From contig NZ_CP031425.1 in the NCBI RefSeq assembly GCF_003367705.1, positions 1,116,001 through 1,180,000 of the forward strand: a stretch of 64,000 bases of DNA, given 5' to 3'. Origin of the DNA: Microbacterium foliorum. Lineage in GTDB: Bacteria > Actinomycetota > Actinomycetes > Actinomycetales > Microbacteriaceae. The notes under the pieces were generated by a model. That model had not been told where the DNA came from, searched no databases, and saw nothing but the letters and a program-made list of their open reading frames with translations. Within the stretch, counting starts at the first letter, position 1. Each line of letters starts with the position of its first letter. Shown piece after piece: positions 8,072-15,729 of the stretch. The position numbers were made by a program, and so were the translations under genes.

Positions 8072-9133
8072 ATGAAGACCTCGACCCTGCTGTCGGAGCG
8101 TCTGTGCTCGCATCGGCTCAGCGCCCCGGCGTGTTCGGTGACGGATGCGGCGGCGCACATGCTCGCGGTGCAGAGCCAGGACCTCCTGGCGGGCCGATGG
8201 GCGCTGGCGTGTCGCACCGGGGGAGAGCCGCCGCTGCGCGCGGTCGACCGGGCGTTCGAGCGGGGCGACCTGGTGCGCGCATGGACGATGCGCGGCACCC
8301 TGCACATCATCCCCGCGCGGGATCTCGGCTGGGTGCTCTCGGTGACCGGTCGACGTCAGCGTCAGCAGGCCGCCACGCGACGACGTGATCTGGGCATCGA
8401 TGACGAGATGCTCGGCGCAATCACCCGGGCGATCGTGCCCGCGCTCCGAGACGGCGGTGCGACGCGCGCCGAGATGTTCGATCTCTTCCGCGGCGCGGGG
8501 GTCGACCCCGCGGGCCAACGGGGGATCCACCTGCTGGCCGAGCTCACGCTGCGGGGACTCCTGTGTCAGGGCCCGATCGTCGCGCGCTCGGGCATCGCCC
8601 GCGAGCAGCGGTTCGTGCGTGTCGAAGACCACATCCGCGAGCACGCGGCACCCGACGATCCGCTCGCCGAGCTCTTCGTCCGCTACGTCGACGGTCACGG
8701 ACCCGCCGGGATCGCCGACTTCGCCTGGTGGTCCGGCCTCACCCTCGGGCAGTCCCGCGAGGCCCGGGAGCGCGCGGCGGGTCGCGTCGCCGAGGTCGAT
8801 GACGGGGTCTTCGTCTCGCTGCGGCGTCCGCGACGGTCGGCCGCAGCGCCCGACGTGCGCGCGCTCGGAGCCTTCGACGAGTACTACATCTCGTACGCCG
8901 ACCGCACCGCGGTGTGTCGTCCGAAAGACCTCGCCGCGGTGGGGCCGGGCAAGAACGGCATGGTGCGGGCGACGATCCTCGCACACGGCAGGGTGGTCGG
9001 ATGCTGGACGCACGCGAGCGCGTCACTCGGCTCGCCGGCCGAGCTCTTCGACGTCGTCCCGGGCGACGCGCCGATCGACCACGACGCGGTCGGTGCCGCG
9101 CTCGCCCGCTTCACGCGTTTCGTCGAGGGCTGA
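8072..9133 (+). CDS. Winged-helix DNA glycosylase-like protein (AlkZ/YcaQ family, HTH_42)
   Basis: A 353-residue member of the HTH_42 superfamily, which contains Streptomyces AlkZ (unhooks azinomycin crosslinks) and E. coli YcaQ. Near the N-terminus it keeps a Gln-x-Gln motif, Q34-S-Q36 in 'HMLAVQSQDL', matching the AlkZ catalytic QxQ rather than YcaQ QxD. 'AWTMRGTLHIIPARD' and 'FDEYYISYADR' are also conserved. The likely role is repair of alkylated or crosslinked DNA, or self-resistance, but no toxin cluster is nearby. It converges on the next gene with a 12-nt gap. Confidence 0.8.
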   Translation: MKTSTLLSERLCSHRLSAPACSVTDAAAHMLAVQSQDLLAGRWALACRTGGEPPLRAVDRAFERGDLVRAWTMRGTLHIIPARDLGWVLSVTGRRQRQQAATRRRDLGIDDEMLGAITRAIVPALRDGGATRAEMFDLFRGAGVDPAGQRGIHLLAELTLRGLLCQGPIVARSGIAREQRFVRVEDHIREHAAPDDPLAELFVRYVDGHGPAGIADFAWWSGLTLGQSREARERAAGRVAEVDDGVFVSLRRPRRSAAAPDVRALGAFDEYYISYADRTAVCRPKDLAAVGPGKNGMVRATILAHGRVVGCWTHASASLGSPAELFDVVPGDAPIDHDAVGAALARFTRFVEG

Positions 9134-9145
9134 GCGGGCCCGGCC

Positions 9146-10588
9146 TCATTCGTCGGCGTGACGGGAGAGGAAGTTGTAGACCTCGTTGTCGTCGACGCCG
9201 GGGAACGCGCCGCGGGGGAGCGGAGAGAACATGTGGGTGTGCACGCGCGCGCTCGGCCAGGCCTTGCCGTACCAGCGCTCGGTGAGGTCGGTGGAGGGGC
9301 GACGGCAGCAGGCCTCGTCGGGGCAGGTCGACACCGCACGGTCGGCGGTCTCACGTCCGCGCCACCAGCGGGCATCGTCGAAGGGCACGCCGACCGTGAT
9401 CGAGAACTCCCCGTCCGTCGACGCACCGGTCTGGGTGGAGCACCAGAACGTTCCCGAGGGGGTGTCGGTGTACTGGTGGTGCTCGTTCGTGCGGTTCTGC
9501 TGGGTGAACGCCGCCCGCGCCTGGAACCGGCGGCACACGCGCTGGCCCTCCACCGCGCCTGTGACATCCATCGGCAGCGGCAGGCCGTCGTTCTCGTAGA
9601 CGCGGGTGATGGCGCCCGTGGCGTCGACGCGCAGGAAGTGCAGTGACATGCCCAGGTGCTGGGTGAGCAGGTTCGTCATGCGCATCCCCGCGGCCTCGTG
9701 GGTCACACCGAACGCGTCGCGGAAGTCCTCGACCGCGAGGTTGCGGTCCTTCTTGGCCTGCTGCAGGAAGGCCACTGATGCGGTCTCGGGCATCAGGCAG
9801 GACGCGGCGAAGTAGTTGATCTCGAGCCGCTGCTGCAGGAAGTCGGCGTAGTCGGTGGGCGGGGTGTGGCCGAGCAGGCGGTGCGCCATGGCCTGCAGTG
9901 CCATCGACCGCAGGCCGTGCCCGCCGGGGATCGAGGCCGGGGGCAGGTAGATGCGGCCGTTCTCGACGTCGGTCACCGATCTCGTCGAATGGGGGAGGTC
10001 GTTGACGTAGATGAGCTCGAAACCGAGCTTCTCGGCCATGATGCTCACGGTGCGGTGCGTCAGCGCGCCCTGCACGTGACCCGCCGAGCGCAGCTGCTTC
10101 TCGGCGAGCTTCTCGATGTCGCCGAGGTAGTTGTGCTGTTCGCGCATGCGCAGTCGCAGCTCGGTGTTCGCGCGCCGCGCCTCCTCGGGCGTCGCGATGG
10201 CCTCGCGCTCCCGACGCTGGAGTTCGCGATGCAGTCCGAGCATCGACTCGATCGTCTCGTCGCTCATCCCCTTCGTCACGCGCACGGGGGCGATCCCGAG
10301 CTGCCGGAACACCGGGCTCTCCTGGGCGCGCTCGAGTTCGATCTCCAGGGCGGCGCGACGGTTGGGCGGTTCCGCGGAGATGAGATCGGTGACTTCGGTG
10401 CCGGTCGCCTGTGCGATGGCCTGCAGCAGGGAGAGCTTGGGCTCGCGCTTGCCGTTCTCGATGAGGCTGAGCTGGGATCCGGCCACGCCCACGAGAGCGC
10501 CGAGCTCATCGAGAGTGAAGCCCTTCTCGAGACGTCGATGACGGATGCGATGCCCGAGGGTCGCGAGATGAATGCCCGAGGTAGCCAT
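9146..10588 (-). CDS. ScfR/RamB-family regulator (XRE HTH + ImmA/IrrE-like + C-terminal domain)
   Basis: A 480-residue regulator: XRE HTH at about residues 9-70 ('[22 protein letters not shown]'), a central IrrE/ImmA-like domain and the C-terminal short-chain-fatty-acyl regulator domain with a Cys cluster ('CPDEACC'). The zinc-protease HExxH is degenerate ('MAHRLLGH', Glu missing), so a regulatory rather than proteolytic role is expected. The family includes RamB of Corynebacterium and PrpR of mycobacteria, which control acetate and propionate metabolism. Divergence from pckG suggests that it controls gluconeogenesis. Confidence 0.88.
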   Translation of the reverse strand: MATSGIHLATLGHRIRHRRLEKGFTLDELGALVGVAGSQLSLIENGKREPKLSLLQAIAQATGTEVTDLISAEPPNRRAALEIELERAQESPVFRQLGIAPVRVTKGMSDETIESMLGLHRELQRREREAIATPEEARRANTELRLRMREQHNYLGDIEKLAEKQLRSAGHVQGALTHRTVSIMAEKLGFELIYVNDLPHSTRSVTDVENGRIYLPPASIPGGHGLRSMALQAMAHRLLGHTPPTDYADFLQQRLEINYFAASCLMPETASVAFLQQAKKDRNLAVEDFRDAFGVTHEAAGMRMTNLLTQHLGMSLHFLRVDATGAITRVYENDGLPLPMDVTGAVEGQRVCRRFQARAAFTQQNRTNEHHQYTDTPSGTFWCSTQTGASTDGEFSITVGVPFDDARWWRGRETADRAVSTCPDEACCRRPSTDLTERWYGKAWPSARVHTHMFSPLPRGAFPGVDDNEVYNFLSRHADE

Positions 10589-10594
10589 TCCTTG

Positions 10595-10600
10595 ATCATA
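10595..10600 (-). promoter_or_regulatory. -10 element (TATGAT) of the ScfR/RamB-type gene
   Basis: TATGAT ends 6 nt before ATG 10588. The AAGGA in the spacer touches the ATG and is too close to be a normal ribosome site, so a leaderless start is likely. Confidence 0.5.
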
Positions 10601-10604
10601 TCTA

Positions 10605-10620
10605 AAGAATGCAGATTCTT
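10605..10620. promoter_or_regulatory. Candidate ScfR/RamB operator between the regulator and pckG
   Basis: A perfect inverted repeat, AAGAAT-GCAG-ATTCTT, begins 4 bp upstream of the regulator's -10. A bound protein would block the regulator promoter and could affect pckG. It differs from the corynebacterial RamB consensus, so the assignment rests on position. Confidence 0.55.
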
Positions 10621-10696
10621 ACACGCAGGAATGGCCGAAAGTCCGCCGTTAACGCGAAGAAGATGGATGCAACGCCCCCGACATCAAGGAGCAGTC

Positions 10697-12559
10697 ATGG
10701 CGATCGCCGAAGTCTTCACCCCCCGAGCAGCATCCGTCGCACCCGTGCGCACCTTCGGGACGGCTCCGACCTATGACACCCCCGCGATGACCGAGCTCCG
10801 CGAATGGGTCGACGAGATCGCCGCGCTCACGCAGCCGGCCTCGATCCACTGGGTCGACGGCTCGCGCGCCGAGAACGACTGGCTGCTGCGCGGCCTGGTC
10901 GACGAGGGCAAGCTCATCAAGCTCAACCCCGAGTGGCGTCCCGGCTCGTACCTCGCCCGCTCGCACCCCAGCGATGTCGCCCGCACCGAGGGCCGCACCT
11001 TCATCTCCTCGGAGCGCGAAGAGGATGCCGGCCCCACGAACAACTGGGCGCCGCCCGCGCAGATGCGCGAGAAGATGACCGAGATCTTCGAGGGGTCGAT
11101 GCGCGGACGCACCATGTTCGTCGTGCCGTTCTCCATGGGACCGGTCGGGGGGCCCCTGTCGCACATCGGCGTCCAGATCACCGACAGCGCCTACGCCGTC
11201 ACCTCCATCGGGATCATGACGCGCGTCGGCGACGCGGTCACGCGACAGATCGCCGACGGCGCCCCGTGGGTGAAGACCGTGCACTCGGTCGGCGCGCCCC
11301 TGGCGCCGGGTGCCGCGGATGTCGAGTGGCCCTGCAACGACGACAAGTACATCGTGCACTTCCCCGAGACGCTCGAGGTGTACTCGTTCGGCTCCGGATA
11401 CGGCGGCAACGCGATCCTCGCCAAGAAGTGCTTCGCGCTGCGCATCGCCTCGGTGATCGCCCGTGACGAGGGATGGCTCGCCGAGCACATGCTGCTCATC
11501 CGGGTCATCGATCCTGCAGGCAAGGCCTACCACGTCGCCGCAGCCTTCCCCTCGGCGTGCGGCAAGACGAACCTCGCCATGCTGCGTCCGACGATCCCCG
11601 GGTGGCGCGTCGAGACTCTGGGCGACGACATCGCGTGGATCCGCCCGGGCGAGGACGGCCGCCTCTGGGCGATCAACCCCGAGGCCGGGTTCTTCGGCGT
11701 CGCGCCCGGCACCGGCGAATCGACCAACGTCACCGCGGTCGAGACCCTCTGGGGCAACACGATCTTCACGAACGTGGCGCTGCGTCCCGACGGCGACGTG
11801 TGGTGGGAGGGACTGACCGATCAGGCGCCCGCGCACCTGATCGACTGGGAGGGAAACGACTGGACGCCGGACTCGGGGCGTCCGGCCGCGCACCCCAACT
11901 CTCGTTTCACCGTCTCTGCCGCACAGTGCCCGCAGATCTCGGAGGACTGGGAGCAGGCGGTGCCGCTCGACGTCATCCTGTTCGGCGGACGCCGCGCGAC
12001 CAACGTGCCGCTCGTCGTGGAGGCGACGGACTGGACGCACGGAGTGTTCCTCGGCTCGAACATCTCGTCGGAGCGCACGGCCGCCGCCGAGGGCACGGTC
12101 GGCGAGCTGCGCCGCGATCCGTTCGCCATGCTGCCCTTCTGCGGCTACAACATGGCCGACTACTTCGGTCACTGGCTCACGGTCGGTCGCGGCCTGCGGT
12201 TCGATCGCGCACCGCGCATCTTCCAGGTCAACTGGTTCCGTCGCGGTTCCGACGGGCGCTTCCTGTGGCCCGGCTTCGGCGACAACTCACGGGTCGTCGA
12301 CTGGATCATCCGCCGCATCGCGGGCGAGGTCTCGACAGTGGACAGCCCGATCGGCCGTCTGCCGATCGTGTCGGATCTCAACCTCGATGGCATCGACGTG
12401 CCGCAGGCCGACCTCGACGAGCTGTTCGCCGTCGACACCGAGGCCTGGAAGCATGAGGCCGACCTCACCGAGGAGTTCTACGACACCTTCGGCGAGAAGG
12501 TGCCGGCAGCTCTCCGCGCCGAACTGGCATCGCTGCGCTACCGCCTCGACAAGGCGTGA
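10697..12559 (+). CDS. pckG: Phosphoenolpyruvate carboxykinase (GTP)
   Basis: A 620-residue GTP-dependent PEPCK, which interconverts oxaloacetate + GTP and PEP + CO2 + GDP. The kinase-1a loop '[12 protein letters not shown]' contains the reactive Cys288, followed by '[13 protein letters not shown]'. 'EDAGPTNNW' and '[12 protein letters not shown]' are conserved. ATG 10697 follows AAGGAG with good spacing. Convergent hairpins follow the stop codon. With gap upstream and ppc in the same window, it belongs to the PEP-oxaloacetate node. Confidence 0.97.
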   Translation: MAIAEVFTPRAASVAPVRTFGTAPTYDTPAMTELREWVDEIAALTQPASIHWVDGSRAENDWLLRGLVDEGKLIKLNPEWRPGSYLARSHPSDVARTEGRTFISSEREEDAGPTNNWAPPAQMREKMTEIFEGSMRGRTMFVVPFSMGPVGGPLSHIGVQITDSAYAVTSIGIMTRVGDAVTRQIADGAPWVKTVHSVGAPLAPGAADVEWPCNDDKYIVHFPETLEVYSFGSGYGGNAILAKKCFALRIASVIARDEGWLAEHMLLIRVIDPAGKAYHVAAAFPSACGKTNLAMLRPTIPGWRVETLGDDIAWIRPGEDGRLWAINPEAGFFGVAPGTGESTNVTAVETLWGNTIFTNVALRPDGDVWWEGLTDQAPAHLIDWEGNDWTPDSGRPAAHPNSRFTVSAAQCPQISEDWEQAVPLDVILFGGRRATNVPLVVEATDWTHGVFLGSNISSERTAAAEGTVGELRRDPFAMLPFCGYNMADYFGHWLTVGRGLRFDRAPRIFQVNWFRRGSDGRFLWPGFGDNSRVVDWIIRRIAGEVSTVDSPIGRLPIVSDLNLDGIDVPQADLDELFAVDTEAWKHEADLTEEFYDTFGEKVPAALRAELASLRYRLDKA

Positions 12560-12568
12560 CAGACCGGG

Positions 12569-12590
12569 CGCCGGTTCGGGGGAGCCGGCG
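12569..12590 (+). terminator. Hairpin after pckG
   Basis: CGCCGG - 10-nt loop - CCGGCG starts 10 nt after the pckG stop. There is no T-run, so it is a hairpin-type or RNA-3'-end structure rather than a classical intrinsic terminator. Confidence 0.5.
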
Positions 12591-12600
12591 TCCCACCCTT

Positions 12601-12612
12601 CCCCCCCCCCCC
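12601..12612 (+). repeat. Homopolymeric C12 tract
   Basis: Twelve consecutive C residues lie in the intergenic gap between two hairpins. Such tracts are slippage-prone and may also be sequencing-uncertain. Confidence 0.85.
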
Positions 12613-12617
12613 GACCC

Positions 12618-12678
12618 GCGAGGGCGGGACGTCGGAGACGAACCCATGGCTGAGTGGTCTCCGGCATCCCGCCCTCGC
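12618..12678. terminator. 12-bp perfect inverted repeat between convergent genes
   Basis: GCGAGGGCGGGA (12618-12629) and its exact complement TCCCGCCCTCGC (12667-12678) flank a 37-nt loop. It lies between convergent pckG and the ABC exporter gene and could serve as a bidirectional transcript end. The long loop makes this uncertain. Confidence 0.45.
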
Positions 12679-12701
12679 GCACTCTCGTGTGTGCGCCTCG
12701 C

Positions 12702-14597
12702 TCAGGCCAGCAGCTGGTGCCGGGCCAGGTCACGGTAGAGCGGCGTCGACTCCACGAGCTCGGCGTGCGTGCCCTGTCCGACGACGGTGCCGTCCTGCAG
12801 TACCACGATCAGGTCGCTGTCGACCACCGTCGACAGCCGGTGCGCGATGACGATGAGCGTGCGGTCGGTGGAGACCGCGTCGATCGCCTCGCGCATGCGC
12901 TGCTCGTTCACGCCGTCGAGCGACGACGTGGATTCATCGAGCAGCAGGATCGGTGCATCCGTGAGCAGGGCACGGGCGATCGCGAGACGCTGACGCTCTC
13001 CGCCCGAGAGCATCACGCCGTCTTCGCCGACGGGAGCCGAGAGGCCGAGTGGGCTGCGCTCGAGCACATCGCCGAGGTTCACCGCGCGCAGCACCTGTTC
13101 GCATGCCGCATCGGAGGCGTCGGGCGATGCGAGGCGCAGGTTGTCGGCGAGCGTCCCGGCGAGCGTGGGGGCATCCTGCTCGACGTATCCGAACTGCGCC
13201 CGAAGCTCATCCCGGGGGTACGTGCGCGCATCGTGCCCGTACAGGCGGATCGAGCCGCCCGTCGGGTCGTAGAAGCGCTCGATGAGCGACAGGATCGTGC
13301 TCTTGCCGGCGCCGCTGGGACCCACGAGTGCCACGCGGGCGCCGCGGGGCACGGCAAACGAGACGCCGCGCAGCACGTCGCGGTCGGGGCCGGAGGCGTC
13401 GGCCGTCTCGAGCGTGCCGCTGCGTTCGAGGTGCGCGTCGGCGAGCAGCGTCTTCGCCTCCTTCGCCGCGGCCTCACGGGCGGCGACGACGTTCTCGGGA
13501 TAGTGGAAGCGCACATCGCGGAACTCGAGAGCGGGCGCCGCGGGGTCTGCCGCATCGCGCGGGATCGACGTGGCGGTCTGTGCGTCGTCCTGGGTCTCGG
13601 TCGGCAGGTTCAGCACCTCCTGGATGCGGCCGAGCGCGCCCAGCGCCTGGTTCACCGAGGTGATGGCCCCGAAGGTCGTCGCGAGCGGCATCACGAGCAT
13701 GAACAGGAAGAGGATGAAGGTGATCAGCGAGGCGATCGTGATCGTGCCGGCGGCGACGCGGAAGCCGCCGACGCCCAGCACGACGAGCATGGACACCTGC
13801 AGCGCCACGCCCGCGATCGGCACGACCAGCGAGGAGATCTTCGCGATCCGCACGCCGATCCCGTACGCCTCCGTCGCGAGCGTCGACACCGATGCGGTCT
13901 CGCGCTCGGTGGCTCCGGAGGCTCGGACGGTGCGGATGGATCCCACGGCACGCTCGACGCCGGACGCGAGCTCGCCCACCTTCTCCTGCTGGGCCGTCGA
14001 CGCCGTGCGGATGCGGCCGCTGAGTGCCACCACGACGACCACGGAGACGCCGATCACCACGACGATGAGCAGCAGCAGCACCGGGTCGATCACGAGCATG
14101 GCGATCAGCGCGCCGAGGAACAGGATCGCGCTGCCGACGGCATCCGCCAGCCCCTGCGTGAGCACGGCGTAGAGCAGCGTGGTGTCGGTGCCGACCCGCG
14201 AGACCAGGTCGCCGGTGCGGCGGGCGTCGAACTCGCTGATCGGCAGATGCAGGATGCGGGAGATGAGCTTGCGCCGGCTGGAGTAGACGACGGCAGTGCC
14301 GGTGCGCTGCAGCAGATAGTGCTGGTACCCCGAGATGATCGACGACACGACCACGAGTGCGATGAGCACCCACACGATGATGCCGAGACCCTCATCGGAC
14401 TGCACGGCCTCGATGACCTGTCCCACCAGCAGCGGCTGAGCGAGCGAGGTCGCCGCGCCGAACACGCTGAGCACGGCGACGACGATGAGTGTGCGCTTGT
14501 GCTCGAAGAGGAAGGGGAGGAGCTGGCGGAAAGTGGCGCGCGGGCCGTCCTGGTGCGCGCCGCGTCCGCGTCGGCGTGGTGTCGCCGTGCTGGACAT
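12702..14597 (-). CDS. ABC transporter, fused transmembrane and ATP-binding domains (exporter type)
   Basis: A 631-residue half-transporter that would act as a dimer. Residues about 25-330 form a six-helix ABC-type exporter domain; the nucleotide-binding domain follows, with Walker A 'GPSGAGKST', Q-loop 'YVEQD', signature 'LSGGERQR' and Walker B 'ILLLDEST'. A 40-residue Ala/Glu-rich insert interrupts the NBD just after its A-loop Tyr ('FHYPEN'). Multidrug or lipid export is typical of the family; the substrate is unknown. ATG 14597 follows GAGG; the frame extends upstream to 14939 without a better start. Confidence 0.9.
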   Translation of the reverse strand: MSSTATPRRRGRGAHQDGPRATFRQLLPFLFEHKRTLIVVAVLSVFGAATSLAQPLLVGQVIEAVQSDEGLGIIVWVLIALVVVSSIISGYQHYLLQRTGTAVVYSSRRKLISRILHLPISEFDARRTGDLVSRVGTDTTLLYAVLTQGLADAVGSAILFLGALIAMLVIDPVLLLLIVVVIGVSVVVVVALSGRIRTASTAQQEKVGELASGVERAVGSIRTVRASGATERETASVSTLATEAYGIGVRIAKISSLVVPIAGVALQVSMLVVLGVGGFRVAAGTITIASLITFILFLFMLVMPLATTFGAITSVNQALGALGRIQEVLNLPTETQDDAQTATSIPRDAADPAAPALEFRDVRFHYPENVVAAREAAAKEAKTLLADAHLERSGTLETADASGPDRDVLRGVSFAVPRGARVALVGPSGAGKSTILSLIERFYDPTGGSIRLYGHDARTYPRDELRAQFGYVEQDAPTLAGTLADNLRLASPDASDAACEQVLRAVNLGDVLERSPLGLSAPVGEDGVMLSGGERQRLAIARALLTDAPILLLDESTSSLDGVNEQRMREAIDAVSTDRTLIVIAHRLSTVVDSDLIVVLQDGTVVGQGTHAELVESTPLYRDLARHQLLA

Positions 14598-14685
14598 GCG
14601 GGACCTCGATCTGCTGGGGGAGTAGTTCGACCGTACTTCGTGCCGCGGCCGATTCTGTGGATGGGCTGTGCGCGTCTCGTGATGC

Positions 14686-14691
14686 GAGACT
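14686..14691 (+). promoter_or_regulatory. -10-like element (GAGACT) of the S66 peptidase gene
   Basis: GAGACT ends 6 nt before ATG 14698. The first base deviates from TANNNT, so this is one of the weaker leaderless candidates; the GGGG in the spacer may instead be a ribosome site. Confidence 0.3.
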
Positions 14692-14697
14692 GGGGCG

Positions 14698-15729
14698 ATG
14701 CTGGCTGCACCGAGACCCGTCCCCGGCGACCATGTCGCCATCCTCTCACCGGCCTTCGCCGCTCCGGCCGTCGCGCCGCAGATCCACGAGCAGGCGATGC
14801 GCCGGCTGCGGGACCTCACCGGTCTGATCCCCGTCGAGTATCCGACCACGCGTGAGCTCGATGCGACCCCCGAGGCGCGGGCCGCCGACGTGAACGCGGC
14901 CTTCGCGGACCCGCGCATCCGCGCCATTCTCGCCACCATCGGCGGCGACGATCAGATCCTCGTCGTGCCCCACCTCGACGCTGCGCTCGCGCAGGCAGAC
15001 GCCAAGCCCTTCCTCGGCTACAGCGACAACACGAACATCCTCAACTGGCTCTGGGGCCTGGGCATCCGCGGGTACTACGGCGGATCCACCGCCGTGCACC
15101 TCGGCCCAGGGCCCGCGGTCGACGACGTGCACCTGCGGTCGCTGCGCGCGGCGCTGCTCGACGGCGGCGCGCTCGAGATCACGGAGCCCGGAGAGTCGGA
15201 GGACGTGGGGAGGCGATGGACCGACCCGCGCGCACTCACCGAGTACGGCGATCGGGTCGCGACCGAGGAGTGGACCTGGTCGGGTCCTGCCGTCCGCGTC
15301 GAAGGCCGCACCTGGGGCGGATGCCTCGAGGTGATCGATCAGCTCGCGCTCGCCGACCGGCTGCCGACCTCGTACGACCTGCGCGGCGGGATCCTGCTGC
15401 TCGAGACGAGCGAGGAACGCCCGGCGGCGAGCTGGGTGGCGCGCTGGCTGCGCGGGCTGGGCGAGCGGGGCATCATCGGCGCTGTCGCCGGGGTGGTGGT
15501 GGCGCGACCGCCGGTGAGCGACTTCGACTTCCGGCCGTCGGCGGAGGAGGCAGGCTCCCTTCGTGCGGCGCAGCGTGATGTCGTGATCGAGACGGTGGCG
15601 CGATACAACCCGGATGCCGTGGTCTGCGTGGGTGTGCCGTTCGGTCACACGCGGCCGCAGTGGATCGTGCCGTACGGCGGCGCGATGGTCCTCGACGGCG
15701 CCGCCAGGACGATCACGGCCTCGTACTGA
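14698..15729 (+). CDS. S66-family peptidase (LD-carboxypeptidase / MccF-like)
   Basis: A 343-residue serine peptidase. The nucleophile is Ser109 in 'LGYSDNTNIL', after the 'IGGDDQ' strand; 'GGCLEVIDQL' and 'GVPFGHTRPQW' carry the Glu and His of the S66 triad. The family covers LdcA, which trims murein tetrapeptides, and MccF, which gives microcin C immunity. The sequence looks closer to the MccF side, but this needs alignment. No signal peptide, so cytoplasmic. Its 3' end overlaps the convergent copper ATPase gene by 17 nt. Confidence 0.88.
   Translation: MLAAPRPVPGDHVAILSPAFAAPAVAPQIHEQAMRRLRDLTGLIPVEYPTTRELDATPEARAADVNAAFADPRIRAILATIGGDDQILVVPHLDAALAQADAKPFLGYSDNTNILNWLWGLGIRGYYGGSTAVHLGPGPAVDDVHLRSLRAALLDGGALEITEPGESEDVGRRWTDPRALTEYGDRVATEEWTWSGPAVRVEGRTWGGCLEVIDQLALADRLPTSYDLRGGILLLETSEERPAASWVARWLRGLGERGIIGAVAGVVVARPPVSDFDFRPSAEEAGSLRAAQRDVVIETVARYNPDAVVCVGVPFGHTRPQWIVPYGGAMVLDGAARTITASY

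Noticed and set aside
14698..15729. Microcin C immunity locus (mccF)
   Set aside because: The S66 protein is compatible, but no microcin synthesis genes are near; kept as a general S66 peptidase.
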